Shown piece after piece: positions 17,386 through 25,625 of a stretch of DNA of 64,000 bases. This stretch comes from UBA7672 sp964550535. Lineage in GTDB: Bacteria > Pseudomonadota > Alphaproteobacteria > Caulobacterales > Hyphomonadaceae. The translations under genes were made by a program, and so were the position numbers. The stretch covers positions 1-64,000 of the forward strand of contig CAZJZQ010000001.1 of assembly GCA_964550535.1 (NCBI GenBank), in the 5' to 3' direction. The notes beneath the pieces are model-generated. The model saw only the letters and a list, made by a program, of their open reading frames with translations, made no database searches and was not told the DNA's origin. Positions within the stretch are counted from its first letter, which is position 1; every line of letters starts with the position of its first letter.

Positions 17386-17607
17386 ATGGATGCTTTTACC
17401 CCCGGATCCCAGCCTGGCGAAGCCAAGCTCACCTACCTCGACGCGGATTTCGAGGTGATCAAGCCCGGCCGCTTTGTGGTCTGCGCCGTCACGGGCCGCA
17501 AAATCGCGCTGGAAGATCTGCGATACTGGAGTGTGGAGTTGCAGGAAGCGTATTTCGACGCCGAAGCCGCGACGCGCCGATGGAAGCAGGTAAACGGGAG
17601 GGGGTGA
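17386..17607 (+). CDS. DUF2093 domain-containing protein
   Basis: A 73-residue protein of the alphaproteobacterial DUF2093 family. The core is YLDADFEVIKPGRFVVCAV, then TGRKIALEDLRYWSVELQEA with alternating strand and helix, and no membrane segment. The function is unknown. Its stop shares one base with the next gene's ATG (TGATG; a GTG 3 bases earlier is also possible), so it is coupled to the M23 peptidase. The family is often found near Kdo/lipid A genes, which here are 1.4 kb away on the other strand. Confidence 0.85.
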   Translation: MDAFTPGSQPGEAKLTYLDADFEVIKPGRFVVCAVTGRKIALEDLRYWSVELQEAYFDAEAATRRWKQVNGRG

Positions 17608-18536
17608 TGGGAATTTGGCGCACGGGGACTGTTTGCGCCTTGATCCTCTCTTCAACCGGCGCCGCCTTCGCTCAGGGCGCTGGAAACGCTCAGCCTTATC
17701 TTCATTGTGAGAAGCGCGCGAAGCAGGGCGGCGCCATCACCTGCCGCACCGAGCCATTCGCGCGGCTCGCTCTGGACGGCGTTCCGGTGGCGAGAGCGGA
17801 CGCAGACGGCTTCGCCATTCTCGGCTTGTCTCGCACGCAGGTGTCGCCGGCGATGGTGACGTTTGCGATTGCGGCTGGAGAGACAGTTTCCGACGACCGC
17901 CGCTACATGTTTTCGTCCGTCGAGATTGCTCCGCGATCGGATACGGTCAGCCGGTTCAAGATGACTTGCGCGAGGATTGAACCGCAGTCTCCGCAGGACC
18001 AGCGCCATGCCGACATTTCGTGGGTAAAAAAGGAAAAAGCGCTGAAGGTTTTTCACGAACCCTCCGCGCCTCTGTCGCTGGTGAGCCCTGCGACCGGCCC
18101 CTATTCCAGCCCCTATGGCGCCGTGCGCACCTATGTACCGGAGACGAAGGATTGCGAGGGGCGGACATCTGTTCATAACGGACAGGATATCGCCATTGCA
18201 ACCGGAACGCAGATACGGGCTCCGATGTCGGGTGCTGTCCTGCTGGCGGATCCGGACCTGTTCTATGAGGGCGGCGCGGTGTTTCTCGACATGGGGCGCG
18301 GCCTGGTTTCGGTGACGATGCATATGAGCCGCGTCGACGTCGCGAACGGCCAGGTCGTGGCGCAGGGAGACCCCTTGGGGTTATCCGGTGCAACCGGCCG
18401 CGTAACCGGTCCGCATCTGCATTGGGGCATCAAGTATCGCAACCCGTTGAGCGAGGATCGTGGCGCGGATCTGTGGCTTGATCCCGCTATCTTGATGGAA
18501 CTGACGTCCATCGAGCAGGTTGCTGCGTCTGAGTAG
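17607..18536 (+). CDS. Secreted M23 (LytM-type) metallopeptidase
   Basis: 309 residues with a signal peptide (MGIWRTGTVCALILSSTGAA, cleavage after AFA). The N-terminal ~130 residues are beta-rich and unassigned. The peptidase domain spans about residues 150-300 with zinc/catalytic motifs HNGQDIA (His and Asp) and GPHLHWGI (HxH). All ligands are present, so it should be an active peptidoglycan endopeptidase, unlike EnvC/NlpD types. The frame is open back to 17340, but the start at 17607 (or GTG 17604) creates the signal peptide and overlaps the DUF2093 stop. A DUF1801 gene follows after 22 bases. Confidence 0.9.
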   Translation: MGIWRTGTVCALILSSTGAAFAQGAGNAQPYLHCEKRAKQGGAITCRTEPFARLALDGVPVARADADGFAILGLSRTQVSPAMVTFAIAAGETVSDDRRYMFSSVEIAPRSDTVSRFKMTCARIEPQSPQDQRHADISWVKKEKALKVFHEPSAPLSLVSPATGPYSSPYGAVRTYVPETKDCEGRTSVHNGQDIAIATGTQIRAPMSGAVLLADPDLFYEGGAVFLDMGRGLVSVTMHMSRVDVANGQVVAQGDPLGLSGATGRVTGPHLHWGIKYRNPLSEDRGADLWLDPAILMELTSIEQVAASE

Positions 18537-18546
18537 GCTAGGAATT

Positions 18547-18555
18547 GGGGGGGGG
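18547..18555 (+). repeat. G9 homopolymer at the ribosome binding site of the DUF1801 gene
   Basis: Nine consecutive G residues end 3 bases before the ATG at 18559 and double as the only Shine-Dalgarno-like sequence. Such tracts can change length by slipped-strand mispairing. Confidence 0.85.
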
Positions 18556-18558
18556 CGA

Positions 18559-18990
18559 ATGGCCTATGAAGCAAAGACGGTTCCGACAAACGCCAGCGTG
18601 AAGGATTTCATCGCAGGTGTAGAGCATGAGGGGCGTCGTGAGGACGCGCTTTTGCTGTTGAAACTTTTCGAGAAGGCGACGGGGTGGAAAGCCCGGATGT
18701 GGGGACCGTCGATCATCGGATACGGTCGCGCGGAATTCCATTATGACAGCGGACATTCCGGAATCATGCCGGTGTGCGGATTTTCGCCGCGTAAGGCGAA
18801 CATGGTTCTCTACATCAACAAGTCCTTCACCGGTGCTGACGCGCTTCTGAAGAAGCTGGGTAAAGCGAAAACAAGCGTGGGCTGCACATATATCGGCCGC
18901 CTGTCGTCGGTTGATACCGACGTGCTTGAGGAGCTTATCCGCAAGGGCGTGGCCGACACGAAGAAGGCGCGGCCGGTAAGTGCTAAGTAG
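18559..18990 (+). CDS. DUF1801 (YdhG/YjhX-like) domain protein
   Basis: 143 residues of the DUF1801 family (alpha/beta, frataxin-like in fold). It shows the typical start TVPTNASVKDFIAGVEHEGR, the W-x-P-S-I-I-G-Y-G motif (WGPSIIGYG) and KKLGKAKTSVGCTYIGRL. The function is unknown; members are small cytoplasmic proteins. The ATG at 18559 is preceded by a G9 tract acting as the ribosome binding site. It converges on the acyltransferase gene with a 5-base gap. Confidence 0.88.
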   Translation: MAYEAKTVPTNASVKDFIAGVEHEGRREDALLLLKLFEKATGWKARMWGPSIIGYGRAEFHYDSGHSGIMPVCGFSPRKANMVLYINKSFTGADALLKKLGKAKTSVGCTYIGRLSSVDTDVLEELIRKGVADTKKARPVSAK

Positions 18991-18995
18991 GCGCA

Positions 18996-19964
18996 CTACA
19001 TCACTCCGGCCTTTATCCAGGCTTCCTTGGGCCATCGATTGTGCTGCCAGAACCATTGCTCCGGCGCCTCGCGAACCCACCCCTCGATCATGGTGTTGAT
19101 CCTGACGAGCGTTGCGCGGATCGCTGCATTTTCGTCTGGTCCTGTTTCCGGCATGAAGGGTTCAAACACTGTCACGCGGTATCGCGCCTTGCCGGTGCGC
19201 TTCACATTCATCGGGATTAGCGGAACGTCGAATTTCATCGCGAGCCGCGTCGGCCCCGGCGCCGTCATTGCGTCGTGACCAAAGAACGGAACGGCCATTC
19301 CTTCATTGAACTTCTGGTCGTTCATGAGGGCAATCGACTGCTTGTTCGCCAAAGCCCGCATCAGTTCACGCGTGCCAGCGCCTTTGGGTGTCTGGATCGA
19401 CACGCCGTAGGCGGCCCGGGCTTTGGTGATGCGTCTGTCGATATAGGGGTTGTTCGCTGCGCGGTATGTCATCTGACAATTGACAGGCCAGTTGACGATC
19501 GTGGCGGGCAGCACTTCCAGGTTCGCGAAATGGCCGCCGATGAAAACGGCCGCTGCGCCGCTGGCGTTCAACTCGTCAAGAATATGCCCGTTGACGACCT
19601 CGACGCGCCCGTCGGGGTGATGTGGATGAATGCGGTGCATGTGCGGCATCTCGGCCGCCAGGCGACCGAGATTCTCCCACGACGCCTTTGCGGTCCGGGC
19701 GATCTCTTTCTCGCTCCAGTCGGGGAAGGCGAGGCGCAGATTGCGGATCACCGACCGGTTCGCGGATGTGAATGGTCCAAGGCCTTTAAGCAGCCAACTG
19801 CCCACGTCCGACGCAGCGTCCACAGGCAGCGCGCGCAACGGGTTCCAGTAGAGCCAGTCCCACGCAAACGCCTCAAGCGCCCAGGATACACGCCGCATGG
19901 GCGTCGCGCGCTGGTCCAGCCAGTAGGGACGAATGTAGCGGCCAGGCTTCTTCTCAGCGGTCAT
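18996..19964 (-). CDS. Lipid A late acyltransferase (LpxL/HtrB family)
   Basis: 322 residues with an inner-membrane N-terminal segment. The acyltransferase H-x4-E motif is GGHFANLEV, followed by the substrate-binding RAANNPYIDRRI block and LMNDQKFNEGMAVPFFG. It probably adds a secondary acyl chain to Kdo2-lipid IVA. The start at 19964 overlaps the lpxK end by 11 bases; the frame is open to 20045, but those residues are not family-like. It is the last gene of the DUF374-waaA-lpxK-lpxL operon. Which chain it adds (LpxL- or LpxM-like) cannot be decided. Confidence 0.9.
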   Translation of the reverse strand: MTAEKKPGRYIRPYWLDQRATPMRRVSWALEAFAWDWLYWNPLRALPVDAASDVGSWLLKGLGPFTSANRSVIRNLRLAFPDWSEKEIARTAKASWENLGRLAAEMPHMHRIHPHHPDGRVEVVNGHILDELNASGAAAVFIGGHFANLEVLPATIVNWPVNCQMTYRAANNPYIDRRITKARAAYGVSIQTPKGAGTRELMRALANKQSIALMNDQKFNEGMAVPFFGHDAMTAPGPTRLAMKFDVPLIPMNVKRTGKARYRVTVFEPFMPETGPDENAAIRATLVRINTMIEGWVREAPEQWFWQHNRWPKEAWIKAGVM

Positions 19965-20958
19965 CACGGATACCTTGCAGCACGCGCTGCAAAAGGCCGC
20001 CGAGCGCTTCCGGTTCATCAAAGACGGCGGATACAGGCAGCACACGAACCCGATCGCGGATGTTGGCGGGAAGACGCATATAGTCCTTTTCCGTTGTGAT
20101 CAGGGTGGCGGATCGCTCATTCGCCAGCTTCTCCAGATAATCAAGATCGGTCTGCGTGTAAGGGTGGTGGTCCGGAAAAGGTACAGCGTCGGCAAGGATA
20201 ACGCCGGGCATGGCCGACAGGCTGTCGAAGAAGCGCGTTGGACGTCCTATGCCTGCGAAGGCGACGTAGATCCCGGGAGCAGCGGACGCTGGCGGTGCAA
20301 GACGCGCCCGCAGAACAGACAGGCCGCTTTGGGCGACCGCTGCGGGAATTGGCCCATCCCCCATCAGGATCACGGCGTTGGCGCGTGAGAGGCCGCGCGC
20401 AACCGGCTCACGCAAGGGGCCTTTCGGGAAGACGTGGCCGTTCCCGAACGGTTCTGCGGCGTCGATCACCACAACAGACAGCGTCTTCCTCAGTTCGGGA
20501 TTCTGGTGGCCGTCATCCATGATGATGACGCGGACGCCTGATCCAGCCATCTCGCGGGCGCCGTCCGGACGCTTGCGGGAAATCCACGATTCCCCGGCTT
20601 GTGCGAGCATCAACGGTTCGTCGCCGACCTGCGCTGCTGTATGCGAGGATGAATCGACGCGAAGCGGGCCGGTTTCGCTGCCGCCATATCCACGAGACAG
20701 CGTGGCGGCTCTCACCCCTGAATCATTGAACCAGCGGCGCACTGCGGCGGAAACCGGAGTTTTGCCTGCGCCGCCGAGTGTCAGATTGCCGATGCAGATC
20801 ACGGGAACGCCCGGGTCGAAGGGCGATGTTGCCTTGGCGATCCGGCGAGCGCCCGCCCAGCTGTAGAGCCAGGAGAAGGGCGTCAGCAGAAGGCGCGTCA
20901 TCGGCGCGGCCAGACGGCTTCTGGGGTCTATGTCGCGCCAAAAATATGGTTCACGCAT
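19954..20958 (-). CDS. lpxK: Tetraacyldisaccharide 4'-kinase
   Basis: Inner-membrane-associated kinase that phosphorylates the 4' position of the lipid A disaccharide to give lipid IVA. 334 residues, with an N-terminal amphipathic/membrane segment (LLLTPFSWLYSWAGARRIA). The P-loop is VPVICIGNLTLGGAGKTPV, then the conserved LSRGYGG and the Asp-rich IIMDDGHQNPEL. C-terminal FPDHHPYT is characteristic. It overlaps waaA by 8 bases and the acyltransferase by 11, indicating a tightly coupled operon. Confidence 0.96.
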   Translation of the reverse strand: MREPYFWRDIDPRSRLAAPMTRLLLTPFSWLYSWAGARRIAKATSPFDPGVPVICIGNLTLGGAGKTPVSAAVRRWFNDSGVRAATLSRGYGGSETGPLRVDSSSHTAAQVGDEPLMLAQAGESWISRKRPDGAREMAGSGVRVIIMDDGHQNPELRKTLSVVVIDAAEPFGNGHVFPKGPLREPVARGLSRANAVILMGDGPIPAAVAQSGLSVLRARLAPPASAAPGIYVAFAGIGRPTRFFDSLSAMPGVILADAVPFPDHHPYTQTDLDYLEKLANERSATLITTEKDYMRLPANIRDRVRVLPVSAVFDEPEALGGLLQRVLQGIRDDR

Positions 20959-22231
20959 CCTGCGACTCTCCGGTTGGGAGAAGCGCTGTCACCGCATCCA
21001 GCGTGGCCTCGAATGGAGCCCGCGCGTCGGCGAAGAAGGCATTGAGCGATGCCGTCTGCGCCGTATCTGTATTCAGTTCGGAAAGCCAGAAATCTGACAG
21101 CCGGCCGGCCGGCCCAATCACCAGCATCTCCATCTCGCGCAGCTTTTCGAAGGTGTCAGAGAAGTTGAAACCTTCTGGTCCTGTGAAAACGCGTTTGCCC
21201 AATGCCGCTGGCTCGATAGCGTTGTGACCGCCAACTCCCACAGCATGAGCCCCACCGAGATAGATCGCGTCGCTCGCTGCGTACCAGAAAAGCATCTCTC
21301 CCATCGTATCAGCGACAAGAACGTCGTGCTCGCTGTTGGGCGTTGCGCGGTCTTGCGAACGCAGCAAGGTCGTGAACCCCCGTGCCCGTGATTGATCCGC
21401 GATGGCGGAACCGCGATCCGGGTGGCGCGGAGCGATGATGAGCAGCGCGCTTGGCGCGCGCGCGCGAACTTCGGTGAAAGCGTTCAGCGCGATTTCGTCT
21501 TCGCCCGGATGGGTTGATGCGGCGAGCAGGACTGGACGCCCTCCTGCCGCTCTGCGCCACGCCTCGACTTCGCTTGCAGACGGGGGCTCGATGTCGGCTG
21601 CGCGTTTCAGATTGCCAACCACGTTGATCGAGCGGGACAGAATGCTGGAAAGCTCTCCGGCGGTGGCCGCGTCAGCCGAGCCTATGAAAGTGAAGGCGCC
21701 AAATACCTTTCGTGCGGCCCCGCTGCGTTGTCGCCAGCCTTTCAGCGTGCGCGCCGTCATGCGCGCATTCACGAGCGCTGCGTTGATGCCGCGCCGGCGG
21801 AGCGCCAACAACATGTGCGGCCAGATTTCGCCCTCGGCGAAGATCGCTGCATCAGGGCGCCAGTGGTCCAGAAACCGTGTGACCGGACCTGGCGTATCGA
21901 CCGGCGCCATCTGATGTATGAGATGCGGGACGCCCGTCGCGGCGATGAGGTTGGCTGACGTCAACGTTTGCGTGGTGATCACAGCAGAAATATCCGGCCG
22001 CCGAGAGCGCAGCGCGGCATACAGATCAATCAGCAGTCTCGACTCGCCGACGCTCGCTGCATGCATCCAGATCAACAATCCATCGGGACGGCGCGCGTGT
22101 GTGAAGCCGAGACGTTCGCCAATGCGGGCGCGGTCTTCCTTGCCGCGTTTCACCCGGCCGGCGAGAATCCGGGGGATGAACGGCTCAGCCGCGCGCATGA
22201 CGACGGAGTAGAGCGCGAGCGACGCCGTCAC
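20951..22231 (-). CDS. waaA: 3-deoxy-D-manno-octulosonic acid transferase (Kdo transferase)
   Basis: Transfers Kdo from CMP-Kdo to lipid IVA at the cytoplasmic face of the inner membrane. With the GTG start at 22231 the protein is 426 residues, normal for the family, and the start overlaps the DUF374 stop as GTGA. Upstream in-frame residues are discarded as non-family. The N-terminal domain shows LLIWMHAASVGESRLLIDL with the catalytic Glu. The C-terminal domain shows HPGEDEIAL, IIAPRHPDR and GGHNAIEPAALGKRVFTGP (CMP-binding). Mono- versus bifunctionality cannot be told. Confidence 0.95.
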   Translation of the reverse strand: MTASLALYSVVMRAAEPFIPRILAGRVKRGKEDRARIGERLGFTHARRPDGLLIWMHAASVGESRLLIDLYAALRSRRPDISAVITTQTLTSANLIAATGVPHLIHQMAPVDTPGPVTRFLDHWRPDAAIFAEGEIWPHMLLALRRRGINAALVNARMTARTLKGWRQRSGAARKVFGAFTFIGSADAATAGELSSILSRSINVVGNLKRAADIEPPSASEVEAWRRAAGGRPVLLAASTHPGEDEIALNAFTEVRARAPSALLIIAPRHPDRGSAIADQSRARGFTTLLRSQDRATPNSEHDVLVADTMGEMLFWYAASDAIYLGGAHAVGVGGHNAIEPAALGKRVFTGPEGFNFSDTFEKLREMEMLVIGPAGRLSDFWLSELNTDTAQTASLNAFFADARAPFEATLDAVTALLPTGESQDA

Positions 22232-22992
22232 GAGGCAGGTGATCCTTGGTCGCCGGGAGTTGAAGCGGGGGGGAGCGTCTTGGCGTCCGGCGGAAGTCCG
22301 GCAAGTTCGTCGGCGCGTTGCGTTGCTGCCTTCAGGCGCTGCTCCACTTCCTGCCGCAACGTTTCGCTGTCCATGGCTTTGGATGTCAGTATCGGCTCGC
22401 CCATGACGACCGCTCCGCGCGCAAACGGGGTCGGAAAGACGAGCCGGTCCCACGTATTCAGCCGCCGGCCCCGCGCCGAAAGGCCATAGACGAAGATAGG
22501 CGCGTTCACCTGCTGCGCCAGCTTGATAGCGCCAATGCCGACCGTTTCGGGAGGGCCGGTGGGGCCGTCAATCGTGACAATCAACCCTGCGCCCTTCATC
22601 ATTATTTCCATGGCCTCGCGGGCAGCCGAGACGCCGCGTTTGCCCTTTTTCTTCCCCTTTTTCGCGGCCGAACCCCGGATAACGTGGACCCCGAGCAGCC
22701 TACCGACGCGCTGTGTAAAGTCCCCGTCACGGGAGGCGGATACCATCAGCGCTAGCGGGTGAGGCGGCGGGCGCCATTTCCGGCCGGCGGTGAGTTCCAC
22801 GAAAGGCATCAACAGAATTCGGGAGTGCCACGTTGCCAGAACGAAAGGTTGCGGACCTTCCCAATAGGCCCGAAGGTGCTCCAGCCCCTCGGTTTTCCAG
22901 CGCAGGGTGGAATTGAGCAACTGCATATAGGCCCAGATTAGCGTTCCGCCGAGCCAGGGAATCGCAGGTGTTCGCGCAATCTGCTTTAGCAT
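22228..22992 (-). CDS. DUF374 lysophospholipid acyltransferase-like protein
   Basis: 254 residues of the DUF374 subfamily of the PlsC-like superfamily, found next to waaA in many alphaproteobacteria. Motif I equivalent is LATWHSRILLMPF, followed by SASRDGDFTQRV, and the later acyltransferase motif is VTIDGPTGPPETVGIGAI. A Lys/Gly-rich stretch (SAAKKGKKKGKRG) lies between them. One N-terminal hydrophobic segment suggests inner-membrane association. It is probably an acyltransferase in LPS or phospholipid synthesis; the substrate is unknown. The start at 22992 is chosen over 23091 because the longer form would overlap the divergent phosphatase. Confidence 0.87.
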   Translation of the reverse strand: MLKQIARTPAIPWLGGTLIWAYMQLLNSTLRWKTEGLEHLRAYWEGPQPFVLATWHSRILLMPFVELTAGRKWRPPPHPLALMVSASRDGDFTQRVGRLLGVHVIRGSAAKKGKKKGKRGVSAAREAMEIMMKGAGLIVTIDGPTGPPETVGIGAIKLAQQVNAPIFVYGLSARGRRLNTWDRLVFPTPFARGAVVMGEPILTSKAMDSETLRQEVEQRLKAATQRADELAGLPPDAKTLPPASTPGDQGSPAS

Positions 22993-23138
22993 GAGGCGCT
23001 TATACCCTTTGGCAAGCGGTCCGCCAGCGGACGAAGAGGTGGTTTCGGGTAATGGTCGACAAGGCTTTGCAATCTTCGCCTGACAAGGCATCTAGCCTTG
23101 TAGCCGCCGGCGCCCGCCAGCGGAAAAGCGGTAGAGTA

Positions 23139-23807
23139 ATGGCCGTTCCTATTGACCTCTCAACGACGTCGGGCCGCCGGCGCGCGCACCACGATCTTGT
23201 GTGGCGCGATCATGGATTCCTGCGCACCCGATTCCGGAACCTGCACAGGATTTCGGACGAGATGTGGCGCGCGAATCAGCCCTCGCCCGAGCACATCGCC
23301 GGATATGCCCGCGACCTCGGCGTAAAGACGATCATCAACCTGCGAGGACCGAGCCCGAAAGGCTATTACCTGCTGGAGCGGGAAGCCTGCGAAAAGCACG
23401 GAATCACGCTGGTCGATTTCCAGGTCTTTTCCCGCGATGCGCCGCTGCCGGAGACTGTGTTGCGGGCGCGCGACCTGTTCGAATCCATCGCCTATCCGGC
23501 CCTGATGCACTGCAAGGCGGGTGCGGACCGGGCGGGCCTGATGTCCACGCTCTACATGCATTTCCGTAGGGGATTGCCGATTTCAGAGGCTCAGAAGCAG
23601 CTGTCCTTCAAATACTTGCACGTGCGGGAAGGGAAAACCGGCCTGCTGGACCATTTTTTCGATACCTACCGGCAGGAAGGCGAGGCCAAAGGGCTGACCT
23701 TCTCGGACTGGGTCGAACAACACTACGACGCCAAGGAAGTGAAGGACGAATTCCTGCGCACCTGGAAGTCAAAACTGAATATCGACAAGTTGTTGCGCCG
23801 CGAATAG
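23139..23807 (+). CDS. Tyrosine/dual-specificity phosphatase-like protein
   Basis: 222 residues. It carries the C-x5-R phosphatase signature HCKAGADRAG (C125, R131) and a candidate general-acid Asp in the preceding FQVFSRDAPLPE loop. The N-terminal part, ISDEMWRANQPSPEHI and LGVKTIINLRGPSPK, is the pattern of Siw14/DSP-type and alphaproteobacterial 'tyrosine-protein phosphatase' entries. The substrate is unknown; relatives act on inositol pyrophosphates or phosphotyrosine. An earlier ATG at 23052 is possible. It is divergent from the lipid A operon and may share its promoter region, which suggests, but does not show, a link to envelope control. Confidence 0.85.
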   Translation: MAVPIDLSTTSGRRRAHHDLVWRDHGFLRTRFRNLHRISDEMWRANQPSPEHIAGYARDLGVKTIINLRGPSPKGYYLLEREACEKHGITLVDFQVFSRDAPLPETVLRARDLFESIAYPALMHCKAGADRAGLMSTLYMHFRRGLPISEAQKQLSFKYLHVREGKTGLLDHFFDTYRQEGEAKGLTFSDWVEQHYDAKEVKDEFLRTWKSKLNIDKLLRRE

Positions 23808-23908
23808 CCTGCGTTTTCTTCGCCTTGCGGGGTGGAGCGGAATTTCGATCGCACGGGGATGCGGCTCCAGCCCAATGGGCGGGACCCGGCTGAGTGGAGG
23901 GGTAGTCC

Positions 23909-24199
23909 ATGAAGTTCTTTATTATCAATAGTTTCCGTATGATCGTGTACATCGCGTATTTTGCGATCATCGCGATCCAGACCATCGGTTTCTACATCAG
24001 CCGCGAGCGCTTCAATCTTGAAGTCTTCGAACCGCTGACGGGGGGGCGCCTGAATCCATCGGGCGAGGCCGCGTTCTCGATCATCATCGGTCTGGTCTCG
24101 GGATGGTTCCTTGCGACGCTGATCTGCGGGCTGCTGGTCACGTTGCTGGATATCCGTGACGACATCAACGACCGTCTTCCGGACGGCCGGGCGAAGTAA
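23909..24199 (+). CDS. Small two-helix membrane protein, unknown function
   Basis: 96 residues with two strong hydrophobic segments, about residues 10-31 (MIVYIAYFAIIAIQTIGFYI) and 54-81 (AFSIIIGLVSGWFLATLICG), joined by a polar loop and ending in a charged tail (DIRDDINDRLPDGRAK). I do not recognise the family. A strong GGAGGGG ribosome binding site lies 8 bases upstream of the ATG, and a clear intrinsic terminator follows, so it is probably expressed as its own unit. Its neighbours are a phosphatase and pmbA. Confidence 0.8.
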   Translation: MKFFIINSFRMIVYIAYFAIIAIQTIGFYISRERFNLEVFEPLTGGRLNPSGEAAFSIIIGLVSGWFLATLICGLLVTLLDIRDDINDRLPDGRAK

Positions 24200-24234
24200 C
24201 GCCCCACACGTCGCAGGGAATGGTCTAAAGGTTA

Positions 24235-24268
24235 CGGGCGCCGGCGCTTGCCGGCGCCCGTTTCGTTT
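24235..24268 (+). terminator. Intrinsic terminator after the small membrane protein gene
   Basis: An 11-bp perfect GC stem (24235-24245 with 24250-24260, GCTT loop) is followed by TTTCGTTT. It lies 36 bases after the stop codon at 24199 and 14 bases before pmbA, so pmbA probably starts a new transcript. Confidence 0.8.
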
Positions 24269-24281
24269 CCGATAAGGCCCT

Positions 24282-25625
24282 ATGTCCGAGTCCCCCGCGC
24301 CCGCCGACCTTTTGCAGTCCCTGATCGCACGGACGGTCCAGCTGGGCGCCGATGCAGCGGACGCGCGCATTTCCGAGAGCGCGTCGTTGTCCGTAGAGGT
24401 TCGGGCGGGCAATCTGGAAACCGTGGAACGGGAAGAATCGCGCGGTCTGGCGCTAAGGGCTCTGATAGGAAAGCGGCAGGCCAGCGTTTCGGCGACGGAT
24501 CTGTCGCCGCGCGCGCTGGATGAGATTTGCGAGCGGGTCGTGGCGATGGCGCGGCTGGCCCCGGAAGATCCGTGGTGCGGCCTGCCGGGTTCGGAAGAGT
24601 TGGCGCACAACTGGCCAGATCTGAAACTCGAATGTGACGAGACGCCGACGGCGGAGGTGCTGGAGCAACGCGCGCTGGAAGGCGAGGCGGCTGCGCTGGC
24701 GGTGCCCGGCGTGAAGCAGACGTCGCATGCAGGGGCGACGTGGGGTGATAGCCGCACATGGGTCGCCGCGTCGAATGGGTTCGCCGCAGCAAAACGGTCG
24801 GGGAGCATCTCCGTCGGGATCGTGGCGATCGCGGAGCGCGATGGCGCGATGGAGCGCGACTACGAATCCTATAGCGAGCGGCGCGGAGCGTTGATGCCGT
24901 CGCCGGCGGAGATTGGCCGTATTGCGGGTGAGCGCACAGCCGCCCGGCTCGGCGCGCGGAAGATAGATAGCTGCAAGGCGCCAGTGATTTTCGAGAACCG
25001 CTTGGCGAGCCGCATGCTTGGTGCGTTTGTGGGTGCAATTTCCGGCCCCAGCATTGCACGGGGCGTCTCGTTCCTGAAAGACCGGCTGGGTCAGCCTGTG
25101 TTTGCGCCGGGCGTGAACGTGGTCGACGACCCGCTGCGCGTAGGCGGGCACGGTTCACGCCCCTTCGATGGCGAGGGCCGTCCGGTTTCGCAGAAATGTC
25201 TGATCGAGAATGGTGTGCTGACGCAGTGGCTGCTGAATGGACCGTCCGGCCGCCAGCTCGGGCTGGAGCCTAACGGTTTTGCGAGCATGAGTTTTGGCGA
25301 TCCGCCGGGCGTGACGACGTCTAATCTGGATATGCTGGCGGGTTCGAGTGATCTGAACGGACTGATGTGCGATGCGGACGGAGGCTTGCTTGTGACCAGC
25401 ATGTTCGGGCCTTCGCTGAACCCCAACACGGGTGACTATTCGGTCGGCGTGTCGGGTTTCTGGTTTGAGAATGGCGCTATTGCCTATCCCGTAACCGAAG
25501 TGACGGTTGCGGGCGATCTGCCGTCCATGTTCCTGCGCATGGTTCCCGGCTCCGATCTGGAAATCCGTGGAGCCGTGAATGCACCGAGCCTGCTGATCGA
25601 TGGTCTTGCACTTGCCGGCCGTTGA
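24282..25625 (+). CDS. pmbA: TldD/PmbA family protein (TldE)
   Basis: 447 residues, the normal length of PmbA/TldE. In E. coli, TldD/TldE is a heterodimeric metalloprotease that matures small peptides and degrades CcdA; TldE itself lacks the zinc motif, and no HExxH-like motif is seen here. The family pattern is clear: N-terminal LSVEVRAGNLETVEREESRG, middle ASNGFAAAKRSG and C-terminal FSAP-type glycine-rich segments (MFGPSLNPNTGDYSVGVSGF). No tldD is in this window. The 3' end overlaps the next gene by 26 bases. Confidence 0.93.
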   Translation: MSESPAPADLLQSLIARTVQLGADAADARISESASLSVEVRAGNLETVEREESRGLALRALIGKRQASVSATDLSPRALDEICERVVAMARLAPEDPWCGLPGSEELAHNWPDLKLECDETPTAEVLEQRALEGEAAALAVPGVKQTSHAGATWGDSRTWVAASNGFAAAKRSGSISVGIVAIAERDGAMERDYESYSERRGALMPSPAEIGRIAGERTAARLGARKIDSCKAPVIFENRLASRMLGAFVGAISGPSIARGVSFLKDRLGQPVFAPGVNVVDDPLRVGGHGSRPFDGEGRPVSQKCLIENGVLTQWLLNGPSGRQLGLEPNGFASMSFGDPPGVTTSNLDMLAGSSDLNGLMCDADGGLLVTSMFGPSLNPNTGDYSVGVSGFWFENGAIAYPVTEVTVAGDLPSMFLRMVPGSDLEIRGAVNAPSLLIDGLALAGR

